Below, in pieces: positions 44,472 through 51,965 of a stretch of DNA of 64,000 nucleotides. Positions within the stretch are counted from its first letter, which is position 1. Every line of letters begins with the position of its first letter. The stretch is taken from positions 82,700-146,699 of the forward strand of contig NZ_JAQZAN010000019.1 in NCBI RefSeq assembly GCF_028737255.1, read 5' to 3'. Source of the DNA: Actinomycetospora straminea (lineage in GTDB: Bacteria > Actinomycetota > Actinomycetes > Mycobacteriales > Pseudonocardiaceae). The position numbers were made by a program, and so were the translations under genes. The notes below the pieces were generated by a model. That model worked only from the letters and a program-made list of their open reading frames with translations. It did not search any database and was not told the origin of the DNA.

Positions 44472-44912
44472 TCAGTCGTCGGCGGCGGCCAGCAGGTTGC
44501 GTCGCCCGTAGACATCGGCGGCCTCGCGGACGAAGGCCGCGGTGCGCCCCGCCGAGTACTCACGCTCGAGCTCGTCGGCCAGGTCGGCCAGCTCCTGCCC
44601 GCTGGAGGCGTTGGGTCGCAGGGCGTTGTACATCGCGAGGACACGCTCGTCGGGGATCGCGGTCATCTCGGCAGCCCTGCGGAAGTTCTCCGCGAGCTGC
44701 CACCGACCGACGCCGTCGGCGATCTCGGCCTGCATGAGCAGCGTGTCGGGCGAGATGCGCAGGTCCAGCGGGCTGAGGTCGCCCGCAACGACCGCGTCCA
44801 GGGTCAGGTCCTCGATGTGCTTGCCGGTCGGGGTGTGCAGCAGGTCGGGCCGGCGGCTGCTCAGGGGGTAGTCGACCGCGGGGTCGAGATGCCGGTCGCC
44901 GTTCTGGGTCAC
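44472..44912 (-). CDS. pduE: B12-dependent diol/glycerol dehydratase small subunit
   Basis: The 146-residue gamma subunit shows YPLSSRRPDLLHTPTGKHI, DLSPLDLRISPDTLLMQAEI, GRWQLAENFRRAAEMTAIPD and EREYSAGRTAAFVREAADVY, all typical. In enteric bacteria the order is pduC-pduD-pduE; here the small subunit gene precedes the large. It is 42 bases upstream of pduC and 50 bases downstream of the HbpS-like gene, on the same strand, so a single transcript is expected. Confidence 0.95.
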   Translation of the reverse strand: MTQNGDRHLDPAVDYPLSSRRPDLLHTPTGKHIEDLTLDAVVAGDLSPLDLRISPDTLLMQAEIADGVGRWQLAENFRRAAEMTAIPDERVLAMYNALRPNASSGQELADLADELEREYSAGRTAAFVREAADVYGRRNLLAAADD

Positions 44913-44962
44913 GGGTCGCTCACCATCCGCTCGGTGTCGGTCGGGCTGGGGGTCGTGCTCTG

Positions 44963-45367
44963 TCAGGCCTTGAGCGCCGCGACGGCGGCCTCGGCGACAC
45001 GGACGTCCTGCTCGGCCGAGCCGGCGCTGACGCCGACGGCGCCCACCAGGTCGCCGTCGCGGTACACGGGGACGCCGCCGCCGAAGACGACCATGCCGCC
45101 GGCGGTCTGCTCGAGCCCGTAGAGCTCGGCGCCCGGCTGGACCAGATCCATCAGGGCCGCCGTCGGGGCCTCCATGAGGATCGCGGTCGCCGCCTTGCGC
45201 TGGGAGATGTCGATGCTGGCGCGGATGGCGCCGTCCTGACGGGCGAACGCCACCAGGTGGCCGCCGGCGTCGACGATCGCGACGTTCATCGGCTGGCCGA
45301 TCGCGTCGGCCTCGGCGAGCCCGGCGTCGAGCATCCGACGGGCCTCGGCGAGGGTCAGTCCGGGCAT
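44963..45367 (-). CDS. HbpS/GlcG (PduO C-terminal) family protein
   Basis: The 134-residue protein is a DUF336/HbpS-fold protein: LTLAEARRMLDAGLAEADAI, VAIVDAGGHLVAFARQDGAI, ISQRKAATA and GGVPVYRDGDLVGAVGVSAG. The same fold forms the C-terminal domain of PduO, and HbpS proteins bind haem or corrinoids. As the first gene of the dehydratase operon it may act in cobalamin handling or aldehyde/redox sensing; this is inferred from family and context. Two palindromes lie 139-180 bases upstream. Confidence 0.88.
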   Translation of the reverse strand: MPGLTLAEARRMLDAGLAEADAIGQPMNVAIVDAGGHLVAFARQDGAIRASIDISQRKAATAILMEAPTAALMDLVQPGAELYGLEQTAGGMVVFGGGVPVYRDGDLVGAVGVSAGSAEQDVRVAEAAVAALKA

Positions 45368-45505
45368 GCGGGAACCTCCGCGCAGTGGGGCGGGTGGGCG
45401 GACGCCCCGCGCCCGACCGGTCGGGGGTGTCGCCGGTCGGGCGGGGCGGTCGGGCCTCGGCCCGGCGAGGCTGGACGCTAGGGAGCCCGGCGACCCGCGG
45501 ACCAC

Positions 45506-45518
45506 GGGGACTGTCCCC
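45506..45518. promoter_or_regulatory. Operator candidate O2 upstream of dehydratase operon
   Basis: GGGGA, CTG, TCCCC: a 5-3-5 perfect inverted repeat. It shares its core with O1, 25 bases away centre to centre. It lies about 140 bases upstream of the HbpS-like gene; a TAGCGT hexamer at 45475-45480 (minus strand) is a possible -10 without a good -35, which would fit activator dependence. Confidence 0.55.
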
Positions 45519-45527
45519 ACCTGGCCC

Positions 45528-45547
45528 CCTGGGGGATGTCCCCCAGG
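45528..45547. promoter_or_regulatory. Operator candidate O1 upstream of dehydratase operon
   Basis: CCTGGGGGA, TG, TCCCCCAGG: a perfect 9-2-9 palindrome between the gntR stop and the dehydratase operon. Together with O2 it forms a pair of related GGGGA-TCCCC sites. Confidence 0.6.
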
Positions 45548-45572
45548 CCGGTCGGCCCAGTCGGCCGGCCGG

Positions 45573-46226
45573 TCAGCGGCCCAGGACGGCGACGCGGGTG
45601 GCGTCGAGGTGCACCCGCAGCCGGACGAGCGCCTCGTCCGCGTCGCCCGCGGTGAGGGCGGCGACGATCGCCTCGTGCTGGGCGAGGATCGCCCGGGGTC
45701 GCGAGGGCCCGCGCTCGAGGGAGCCGAGGTTCATGCGCAGCTGGCGGTCGCGCAGCGAGGCGTAGAGCTCGAGCAGGATCGGGTTGCGCCCGCTCTCCAC
45801 GATCGTGATGTGGAAGCGCCGGTCGGCCTCGGCGAAGGCCTGCTCGTCCTCGCGGGACAGGGCCTCGCGCTGGACGTCGAGCACCACGTGCAGGGCGGCG
45901 GCCACCGCGGCGCGGTCGTCCTCGGGCGCGGCGCAGAGCTTGGTGAGGGCGTGGCCCTCGACGAGCTCGCGGGCCTCGAGCACGGCCTCCACCTCACTGG
46001 GGGAGACGGCGACGACGAGTGCGCCGCGCTTGGGGAACAGCCGGAGCAGCCCCTCGGCCTCCAGCCGGAGGAACGCCTCGCGGACCGGGGTCCGGCTCAT
46101 GGCGAGCGTGTCCGCGACCTGCCCCTCGGTGATCAGGTCACCGCCGGGCAACGACCCGTCCAGGATGCGGGCCTTCGTGTCACGGTAGGCGCGTTCCTTC
46201 GCCGACAGCCCCCCGTTCCCCGTCAC
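45573..46226 (-). CDS. GntR/FadR (FCD)-family regulator
   Basis: The 217-residue protein has the GntR winged helix (GGDLITEGQVADTLAMSRTP, VREAFLRLEAEGLL) and an all-helical FCD ligand domain with metal-type residues (FHITIVESGRNPILLELYASL). The GTG at 46226 fits best; an upstream ATG would place coding sequence across a palindrome. It lies directly upstream of the dehydratase operon and diverges from the LuxR-type regulator. It could repress either unit in response to a carboxylate or polyol-derived ligand. Confidence 0.9.
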   Translation of the reverse strand: MTGNGGLSAKERAYRDTKARILDGSLPGGDLITEGQVADTLAMSRTPVREAFLRLEAEGLLRLFPKRGALVVAVSPSEVEAVLEARELVEGHALTKLCAAPEDDRAAVAAALHVVLDVQREALSREDEQAFAEADRRFHITIVESGRNPILLELYASLRDRQLRMNLGSLERGPSRPRAILAQHEAIVAALTAGDADEALVRLRVHLDATRVAVLGR

Positions 46227-46276
46227 CGCACCGCCCTTGCCGTCGAGTCGGCGTGACCCTACTCTCACCACATCGG

Positions 46277-46291
46277 TGCATCTTGTATGCA
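46277..46291. promoter_or_regulatory. GntR-type operator candidate
   Basis: TGCAT, CTTGT, ATGCA: a perfect 5-5-5 inverted repeat containing TTGTATGCA, resembling FadR/VanR-type sites. It is in the 94-base divergent gap, 51 bases from the gntR start and 30 bases from the start of the other regulator. Confidence 0.55.
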
Positions 46292-46320
46292 TCACGTGTC
46301 CACGTCGAGGAGGACAGCCC

Positions 46321-47754
46321 GTGGTCGCAGCGGCACCGAGGCCTGGGTTCCCGGTGACGCCTCCGGCGGGGCCCCGGCACGGTGAGCCCGAGCCGCTGCT
46401 GCGACGGATCGCCGACCACCTGGGCACGCTCACCGGCGGCACCGGCTGGGTCGTCCGCGTCGACGAGGCCGCCCGTTCCTGGGCGATCGCCGTCGGCGAC
46501 GGCTCGGTGCCGGGCGAGGCGATCGCGCGGATGCTGACGACGGGCGAGCCGGTCGTCGACGGGCCCGTCCTGGCCGTCCCCGTTCGCCGGGGCCCGCGCA
46601 TCGTCGGGGCCTGCGTGGCGTCGGCGGGACACGCGGCCGGCTCGGGCGTCTCCGACGCCGACGTCCACCTCGCCGAGCTCTTCGCCGACTACGCAGCGCT
46701 GGCCCTCGCCGACACCGGCGTGCTCGCCGGCCGCACCCTCGAGCATGCCGTGCGCCAGGAGCTCGACTGGGTCGAGGCGCACGCGTGCACGCGCGCCGAC
46801 CTCGTCACCGTCGGCGCCGCCAGCATCCCCGAGGGCCTCGGCGACGAGGTGTTCCGCATGACCCAGGAGGCGCTGCTCAACGCCGCGGTCCACGCCGACG
46901 CCGCGTGCGTGCGGGTCGGCGTGGTGCACGGCCCCGGCACGCTCACCGTGCTCGTCGAGGACGACGGCCGCGGCTTCGACACCGCCGCGAGCGCACCGCT
47001 GCCGGTCGCGACGGCCGGCGCACGCCTCGGGCTGCGCGCCGTGGCCGCCCGCGCTCGGCGCCTCGACGGCGAGCTCGAGATCGACAGCGCGCCCGGGCGC
47101 GGCACCCGCCTGCGCCTGACGCTGCCCTGCACGTCCGCTCCCCCGCCCGTCCCCGGGCGGACCCGGACCGGCGTCCTCGTCGCCGCGGTCCGCCCGGTGG
47201 TGCGGGCGGGCGTCGTGCGGATGCTGCAGCTCGGGGCGCCGGACCTCGGCATGGTCTCGGAGGTCTCCGGCGCCGACGACCTCGCCGCGGCCTGCCGGCT
47301 GCTCGGCCCCGACGTCCTGGTCGTCGAGCACGACCTGCTCGGGGACGACCTCGTCGGCATGCTCGAGCGCCTCGCCGCCCAGCCCGACCCGCCGGCGGTG
47401 GTGCTCCTCGCCGACGACTGCCCCGACGAGCGCCTGCGGGTCGCCGTCGGCGCCGGCGTGAAGGGCTGCGTCGACCCGGACGCCGACCGGCTCGTCGCCG
47501 TCGTCGCCGCCGCCGGGCGGGGCGAGACGCTGCTGGCCGACGACCAGCTCGAACGCCTCGCCGCCCCGGCCCGCGGCACGCACGCGATCACCCCGCGCGA
47601 GCGGGAGGTCCGCGGGCTCGTGGCCCGCGGGCTCACCGACCGCCAGATCGGCCGCGCCCTCGCGATCTCGGCCAAGACCGTCGAGAAGCACGTGGGCTCG
47701 CTGCTGCGCAAGACCGGCACGCGCAACCGGACGATGCTGGCGCAGCTGGGCTGA
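46321..47754 (+). CDS. One-chain regulator: GAF, HATPase, degenerate receiver, LuxR HTH
   Basis: The 477-residue protein has a GAF-like region (about 20-140), a HATPase_c domain with N-box QEALLNAAVHADA (Asn187), G1 EDDGRGFD (from about 213) and GARLGLRAVAARAR, then a receiver-like domain and a LuxR helix-turn-helix (ITPREREVRGLVARGL, RQIGRALAISAKTVEKHV). The usual phospho-acceptor His helix before the ATPase is absent. In the receiver the acidic pair is replaced (LVAAVRPVVRAG) and the phospho-Asp is Glu336 (VVEHDLLG). It is therefore probably an ATP- or ligand-responsive one-component regulator. GTG start with GAGGAGG upstream. It diverges from gntR and the dehydratase operon. Confidence 0.85.
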   Translation: MVAAAPRPGFPVTPPAGPRHGEPEPLLRRIADHLGTLTGGTGWVVRVDEAARSWAIAVGDGSVPGEAIARMLTTGEPVVDGPVLAVPVRRGPRIVGACVASAGHAAGSGVSDADVHLAELFADYAALALADTGVLAGRTLEHAVRQELDWVEAHACTRADLVTVGAASIPEGLGDEVFRMTQEALLNAAVHADAACVRVGVVHGPGTLTVLVEDDGRGFDTAASAPLPVATAGARLGLRAVAARARRLDGELEIDSAPGRGTRLRLTLPCTSAPPPVPGRTRTGVLVAAVRPVVRAGVVRMLQLGAPDLGMVSEVSGADDLAAACRLLGPDVLVVEHDLLGDDLVGMLERLAAQPDPPAVVLLADDCPDERLRVAVGAGVKGCVDPDADRLVAVVAAAGRGETLLADDQLERLAAPARGTHAITPREREVRGLVARGLTDRQIGRALAISAKTVEKHVGSLLRKTGTRNRTMLAQLG

Positions 47755-47766
47755 GCGGGGGGCTGT

Positions 47767-47816
47767 GCAGCGAACGCGCTGTTCGCTGCTTCTACGCGCG
47801 CGAACTCCGCGTTCGC
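47767..47816 (+). repeat. Family B repeat, copy 3
   Basis: Hairpin GCAGCGAAC/GTTCGCTGC (47767-47775 with 47781-47789), followed by TTCTACGCGCGCGAACTCC and GTTCGC. It lies between convergent genes; here neither gene's stop is inside the element. Confidence 0.8.
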
Positions 47817-47826
47817 ACGCCGCTCG

Positions 47827-48819
47827 CTAGCGCCCGACCCCGATCTGCGCGCGGGCGATCCCGGCCAGCGCCGAGAGCCCCGAGACCGGCCGGAACGACT
47901 CGGCGGCCGCGGTCAGCGCGGTGTACTCGTCGTCGGCGAGCGTGATCTCGGCGGCCGCGCAGTTGCTCTCCAGCTGCGCGACGCTCGACGCGCCGGGGAT
48001 GGCGACGACGACGGGGTGGTGGATCGTCCACGCCAGCGCGACCTGCGAGGGCGTCGCGTCGTGCGCGTCGGCGACCGCACGCAGCGTCTCCACCAGCGGC
48101 GTCGCCCGGCGCAGGCTCTCGGGCAGGAAGAGCGGGTTGAGCGAGCGGACGCGGTTGGCCGGGCGGTGCGTCTCGTCGAACTTGCCCGAGAGCAGGCCCT
48201 GGGCCAGCGGGCTGTAGGCGAGGACCGCGCGGCCGGCGGTGCGGGCGTAGGGCAGCAGGTCGCGGTCGGGCTCGCGGGCGACGAGGCTGTACTGCACCTG
48301 GTTGGAGATCACCTGCGTGCCGAGCGCGGTCTCGGCGCCCTGCCAGCGGTCGAGGCCGTAGTTGCTGACGCCGACCTCGTCCACCACGCCCGCGGCCTGC
48401 AGCGTGCGCATGCCGGCCATGGTCGTGCCGTCGCCGATGACGGGATTGGGCTGGTGGACCTGGTAGAGGTCGATCTTCCGCCGCAGGCGCGCGGCGCTCG
48501 ACGTCCCGCGCTGGACGACGACCTGGTCGACCGGCAGTACCGGGAAGATCTTGGTGGCGACGACGGTGGTCGCGGGGTCGGCGTCGGCGCGGTCGAGGGC
48601 CTCGCCGAGGATGCGCTCGCTGCGGCCGAAGCCGTAGGCCTCGGCGGTGTCGAAGACGGTGACGCCGAGCTCGAGGGCGCGGGCGACGATCCGCGACGCC
48701 TCGCTGTCGGGGCCCTGCGCGTAGTCGCTGCCGTACCCCCACTCGCGGGACCCGAACTGCCAGGTGCCCAGGCCGATCGCGGACCACTTCTTGGCCGTGG
48801 GGAGGTCGAGGTAGCGCAT
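47827..48819 (-). CDS. Aldo/keto reductase
   Basis: The 330-residue TIM-barrel oxidoreductase carries the AKR tetrad contexts: Asp/Tyr in VFDTAEAYGFG, Lys in VVATKIFP and His in LYQVHQPNP, plus the C-terminal NADPH-binding AIPGASSVAQLESN. Substrate is unknown; aldehydes are typical. It might detoxify or reduce the dehydratase product, but it is convergent with the regulator and not part of the operon. Confidence 0.93.
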   Translation of the reverse strand: MRYLDLPTAKKWSAIGLGTWQFGSREWGYGSDYAQGPDSEASRIVARALELGVTVFDTAEAYGFGRSERILGEALDRADADPATTVVATKIFPVLPVDQVVVQRGTSSAARLRRKIDLYQVHQPNPVIGDGTTMAGMRTLQAAGVVDEVGVSNYGLDRWQGAETALGTQVISNQVQYSLVAREPDRDLLPYARTAGRAVLAYSPLAQGLLSGKFDETHRPANRVRSLNPLFLPESLRRATPLVETLRAVADAHDATPSQVALAWTIHHPVVVAIPGASSVAQLESNCAAAEITLADDEYTALTAAAESFRPVSGLSALAGIARAQIGVGR

Positions 48820-48829
48820 GACCCCGTTT

Positions 48830-49807
48830 CTACCCGCTCGCGAGGACCTGCTCCCGGACGCGGGCCACGGGGAGATCGAGCAGACACGCGGGCTCGGTCG
48901 CGAGCGGGCAGCGGGCGTCCCACCAGCACACCTGCTCGGTGATGGCGGTCGGCATGCGGTGCGGGCAGTCGGGCAGGCCCTGCAGGTTGGTGCCCTCCTC
49001 GAGGCCGTAGCGCGACGCGGCCGTGGGGCCGAAGAGGGCGATCGTGCGCGCGCCGACCGCGGCGGCCAGGCGCACCGGGCCGGTGTCGGGGCCGACGACG
49101 ACCCCGCCCGCCGCGGCCAGCGCCGCGAACCGGGCGGCCAGGCCCCGCAGGTCGGTGGGCGGGAGCTCCTCGGCGCCGTCGACCGGGCCGATCGAGAACA
49201 CCGGACCCGGCAGCGACGCGGCCAGCGCCGCCCACCGGTGCGCGGGCCAGCGCTTGACCGCCATGCCGGCGTCGGGGACGAGGACGGTCGGCGTGTCGTG
49301 CTCGCGAGCGGGGGGCTTTCCTGACGTTGGGTGCCAGCGTGGACGCCAGGCTGACACGGCCGCCGCCACCTCGGCGGGGTCGAGGACGACGCGCGGGGGG
49401 CGGACGCGGTCGGCGATGAGGCCCTCGGCGGCGAGGATCCGCTGGTAGCGCTCGCCCACCAGCTCGTCGGTCGGCGGCCGGCGCCACAGGTTCGACACCG
49501 CCCGCGTGCCCCGCGCCGCGGCGTCGTCGTCGACGAGGTCGCCGATGCCGTCGAAGCGGGTGGTGGTGACCGTGAGGTCGGGGGCGAGGTCGGCGAGCGC
49601 CTGCTCCACCGCCGCCCGCTCGTCGTGCTTCTCGGCGGTGCGCACGGCGGTGACGGCGGGGTCGCGGGCGAGGAGCGGCGCGCCGGCGGCGTGCGTGAGC
49701 ACGGTCAGCTCGGCGCCGGGGTGCGCCTCGGCCAGCGCGTGCACGCTCGGCAGCACCATGATCAGGTCGCCGAGCCCGCCGAGCAGGTCGATCAGGAGGA
49801 TGCGCAC
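48830..49807 (-). CDS. GT9-family glycosyltransferase with in-frame repeat insertion
   Basis: The 325-residue protein resembles ADP-heptose:LPS heptosyltransferases (GT9): LIDLLGGLGDLIMVLPSVHAL at the start (shortened quotation GGLGDLIMVLPS), VLVPDAGMAVKRWP, and VVVGPDTGPVRLAAAVGART. Between the two Rossmann halves, residues about 150-170 (RPRWHPTSGKPPARE) are encoded by a family E repeat (49310-49354) that keeps the frame. It overlaps the upstream GT4 gene by 16 bases. With the GT4 and a second GT9 it may build a cell-envelope or secondary metabolite glycan. Confidence 0.88.
   Translation of the reverse strand: MRILLIDLLGGLGDLIMVLPSVHALAEAHPGAELTVLTHAAGAPLLARDPAVTAVRTAEKHDERAAVEQALADLAPDLTVTTTRFDGIGDLVDDDAAARGTRAVSNLWRRPPTDELVGERYQRILAAEGLIADRVRPPRVVLDPAEVAAAVSAWRPRWHPTSGKPPAREHDTPTVLVPDAGMAVKRWPAHRWAALAASLPGPVFSIGPVDGAEELPPTDLRGLAARFAALAAAGGVVVGPDTGPVRLAAAVGARTIALFGPTAASRYGLEEGTNLQGLPDCPHRMPTAITEQVCWWDARCPLATEPACLLDLPVARVREQVLASG
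49310..49354 (-). repeat. Family E repeat, copy 2, inside GT9 gene
   Basis: Shares GTGCCAGCGTGGACGCCAGG with copy 1, and the flanking GGGGGCTTYCCTGRCG, at about 37 of 45 positions. The left arm has diverged, so the hairpin is weaker. It adds about 15 codons in frame. Confidence 0.75.
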
Positions 49808-50949
49808 GGGGGGTCGAGCACCTCCCGGTAGGTCGCCACGTGCAGGGCGGCGAGGGCGTCCCAGTCGTGCCCGCGCACCAGGGCGTGGCCACCGGCGGCG
49901 ACGCGTCCGCGCAGGTCGCCGTCGTCGAGCAGGCGGCGCAGCGCGGTGACGAGCACGTCGACGTCGCGGACCTCGGGGGCCACGACCACCGTCTCGCCGT
50001 CGACGAGGTCGGGGTCGGCGGGGGCGTCGCCGCGGCGGGTGACCAGCGTCGGCAGGCCGTGGTCGAGCGCCGCGAGCAGGGCCCCGCTCTTCAGCGTCGC
50101 GCCGGCGGTGAAGGGGAACGCGGCGAGGTCGGCGGCCTGCAGCGCCGCGGACACCTCGCCCGCGGGGCGGTGCCCGGTGATCGTGACGCGGTCGCCCGCG
50201 CCGGCGCCGGCGATGTGCGCGGTGAGCTCCTCGCGGAACGCCGCGGCCTCGTCCTCGGGCAGCGCGAGCGAGGTGAAGCCGCCGAGCACGAGGAGGTGCA
50301 GGCGGGGGTGCTCGGCGGCGAGGCGGGCGACGGCGTCGACGAGGTAGCGCAGGCCCTTGACCGGGTGCACGAACCCGAAGAACACGACCAGCTCGGCGTC
50401 GGGCGGCACGCCCAGCGCGCGGCGGGTGGTGGCCCGGTCCGGCGCCGCCGGGTCGACCTCGACGTTGGGCAGCAGCGGCGCGCGGCGCGCCTCGACGCCG
50501 CACCGGGCGCGCAGGGCCGCGGCGTGGTCGCCGTTGGTCGTCAGCACCGCGGAGCTGCGCGGCACGAGCCGGCCGGTCTCGCGGTCGGCCCAACCGCGGC
50601 GTTCGAGGAACCCCCACAGCGCGTCGGGCACCCGCGGCACGCACGACCACCAGCCGTACTCGTGCAGCGTCGTCACCAGCGGGACGCCGCCGAGGTCGCC
50701 GAGCAGGCCCGGTGCGCCGGAGAAGCCGAACGCCGACGGCGCGAACTGCACGTGCGCCACGTCGGCGCGGCTCGAGCGCAGGTAGCGGGCGGCCCGGACC
50801 AGGCCTCGCGGGCCGGGGTCGACGGGCACGTCGACGACGTCGACGCCCTGGCGGTCGAGCGCGTCGGCCAGGTGCACGGTGTAGTCGGCGACGCCGTCGT
50901 GGGCGGGGTCGGCGCGCCCGTGCACCAGCGCCACGCGGAGTCCAGTCAC
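49792..50949 (-). CDS. GT4-family glycosyltransferase
   Basis: The 385-residue GT-B enzyme has an N-terminal RADPAHDGVADYTVHLADAL, a donor domain with FFGFVHPVKGLRYLVDAV, LLVLGGFTSL, GHRPAGEVSAALQAADL and the FTAGATLKSGALLAALDHGLPT-like EX7E region (here with Ser/Gly for the first Glu). It overlaps the downstream GT9 gene by 16 bases, so translation is coupled. Sugar donor and acceptor are unknown. Confidence 0.88.
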   Translation of the reverse strand: MTGLRVALVHGRADPAHDGVADYTVHLADALDRQGVDVVDVPVDPGPRGLVRAARYLRSSRADVAHVQFAPSAFGFSGAPGLLGDLGGVPLVTTLHEYGWWSCVPRVPDALWGFLERRGWADRETGRLVPRSSAVLTTNGDHAAALRARCGVEARRAPLLPNVEVDPAAPDRATTRRALGVPPDAELVVFFGFVHPVKGLRYLVDAVARLAAEHPRLHLLVLGGFTSLALPEDEAAAFREELTAHIAGAGAGDRVTITGHRPAGEVSAALQAADLAAFPFTAGATLKSGALLAALDHGLPTLVTRRGDAPADPDLVDGETVVVAPEVRDVDVLVTALRRLLDDGDLRGRVAAGGHALVRGHDWDALAALHVATYREVLDPPCASS

Positions 50950-51060
50950 CCGGCGCCGGTACCCGATCCACCCCTCACCAGAACCCGATCGCTGCTCCGA
51001 CCGGCCAGGACGGGTCCGCCGGTCGGTCCTGCTCGGTGAGCGCGACGCCGGGAGCGGCGC

Positions 51061-51927
51061 TCAGCCGTCGGCAGCCGTGTAGATCGAGCAGGCGTCGAAG
51101 ACCGCCTCGCGCACCGGGTCGTCGTCGCAGTCGCGCGCCGGGCGCAGGACCGCCTCGCCCGCCTGCAGGGCGGCGAACGCGTCGGCGACCTCGCGCAGGT
51201 AGGCGCCCTCGGCGACCCCGCGGCCGAAGTGACACATGAGCACGAGGTGCACGTCGTCGGCGAGCGCGGCCAGCCGGGCGGTCGAGGCGGCGAACGCGGC
51301 GAGGTCGGACTCCGGGGCCTGCGCGTAGATCGGGCCGGTGTTGACGGTGTCGCCGGCGAAGAGCAGGCCGGCGTGCTCGTCGAGGAAGCACACGGAGTCC
51401 GGCGTGTGCCCGGGCGTGTGCAGGACCCGCAGGGTGCGCCCGCCGAGGTCGACGACGTCGCCGTCGTGCAGCAGGTCGGGCTCGGGGGCGGGCCGCGGGT
51501 CCCAGGCGGTGTCGACGTCGGGCGGGAGCGGGCGCGGGTCGGCGTCCGCGGAGAGCAGGTGGAAGAAGTCGCGGTCCAGGGCGCGGTACGGGGGCGCGGC
51601 CGCGAGCAGGCGCCGGGCGTACGCGAGGTAGCGGCGGCGCTCGGCCGGGTCGACGCCGGCCCGGAGCTCGGCCACGCCGGCGGGGTGGATCGCGACGCGG
51701 TCGAACTCCGCGTCGCCGCCGACGTGGTCGACGTGGGCGTGGGTGTGGACGACGTCGACGGGCCGGTCGGTGAGCGCCGCGACGACCGGACGGATCGGCG
51801 CGATCCCGAGCCCCGAGTCGACGAGCACCGCGCGGTCCCGCCCCGCCACCAGCCACGAGTTGACGTGGCCCGGCTCGGCGACGAGCCACACGTCCCTCGT
51901 CACCGGCCGGGTGCGGAACCAGGACAC
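51061..51927 (-). CDS. MBL-fold metallo-hydrolase
   Basis: The 288-residue protein has the classic zinc motif H-x-H-x-D-H in HTHAHVDHVGG, a later His in LHTPGHTPDSVCF, Asp in LFAGDTVNTG and His in LVLMCHFGRG. It resembles glyoxalase II-like or lactonase-like hydrolases. It diverges from the second GT9 gene with a 38-base gap and begins at GTG 51927. Confidence 0.92.
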   Translation of the reverse strand: MSWFRTRPVTRDVWLVAEPGHVNSWLVAGRDRAVLVDSGLGIAPIRPVVAALTDRPVDVVHTHAHVDHVGGDAEFDRVAIHPAGVAELRAGVDPAERRRYLAYARRLLAAAPPYRALDRDFFHLLSADADPRPLPPDVDTAWDPRPAPEPDLLHDGDVVDLGGRTLRVLHTPGHTPDSVCFLDEHAGLLFAGDTVNTGPIYAQAPESDLAAFAASTARLAALADDVHLVLMCHFGRGVAEGAYLREVADAFAALQAGEAVLRPARDCDDDPVREAVFDACSIYTAADG

Positions 51928-51965
51928 CCAGGTGAGCCTGCCAGGACCGGCGGGTACTCGCCGCC

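Noticed and set aside
45368..45572. Cobalamin riboswitch upstream of the dehydratase operon
   Set aside because: I looked for a B12-box-like sequence and multi-stem layout; only the two short palindromes are visible. A covariance-model search would settle this.
39856..48819. Bacterial microcompartment locus
   Set aside because: No BMC shell protein, no PduO adenosyltransferase domain, and no encapsulation-type N-terminal helix on PduD.
47827..48819. Aldo/keto reductase as part of the dehydratase pathway
   Set aside because: It is convergent with the regulator, not co-oriented with the operon; the link is only proximity.
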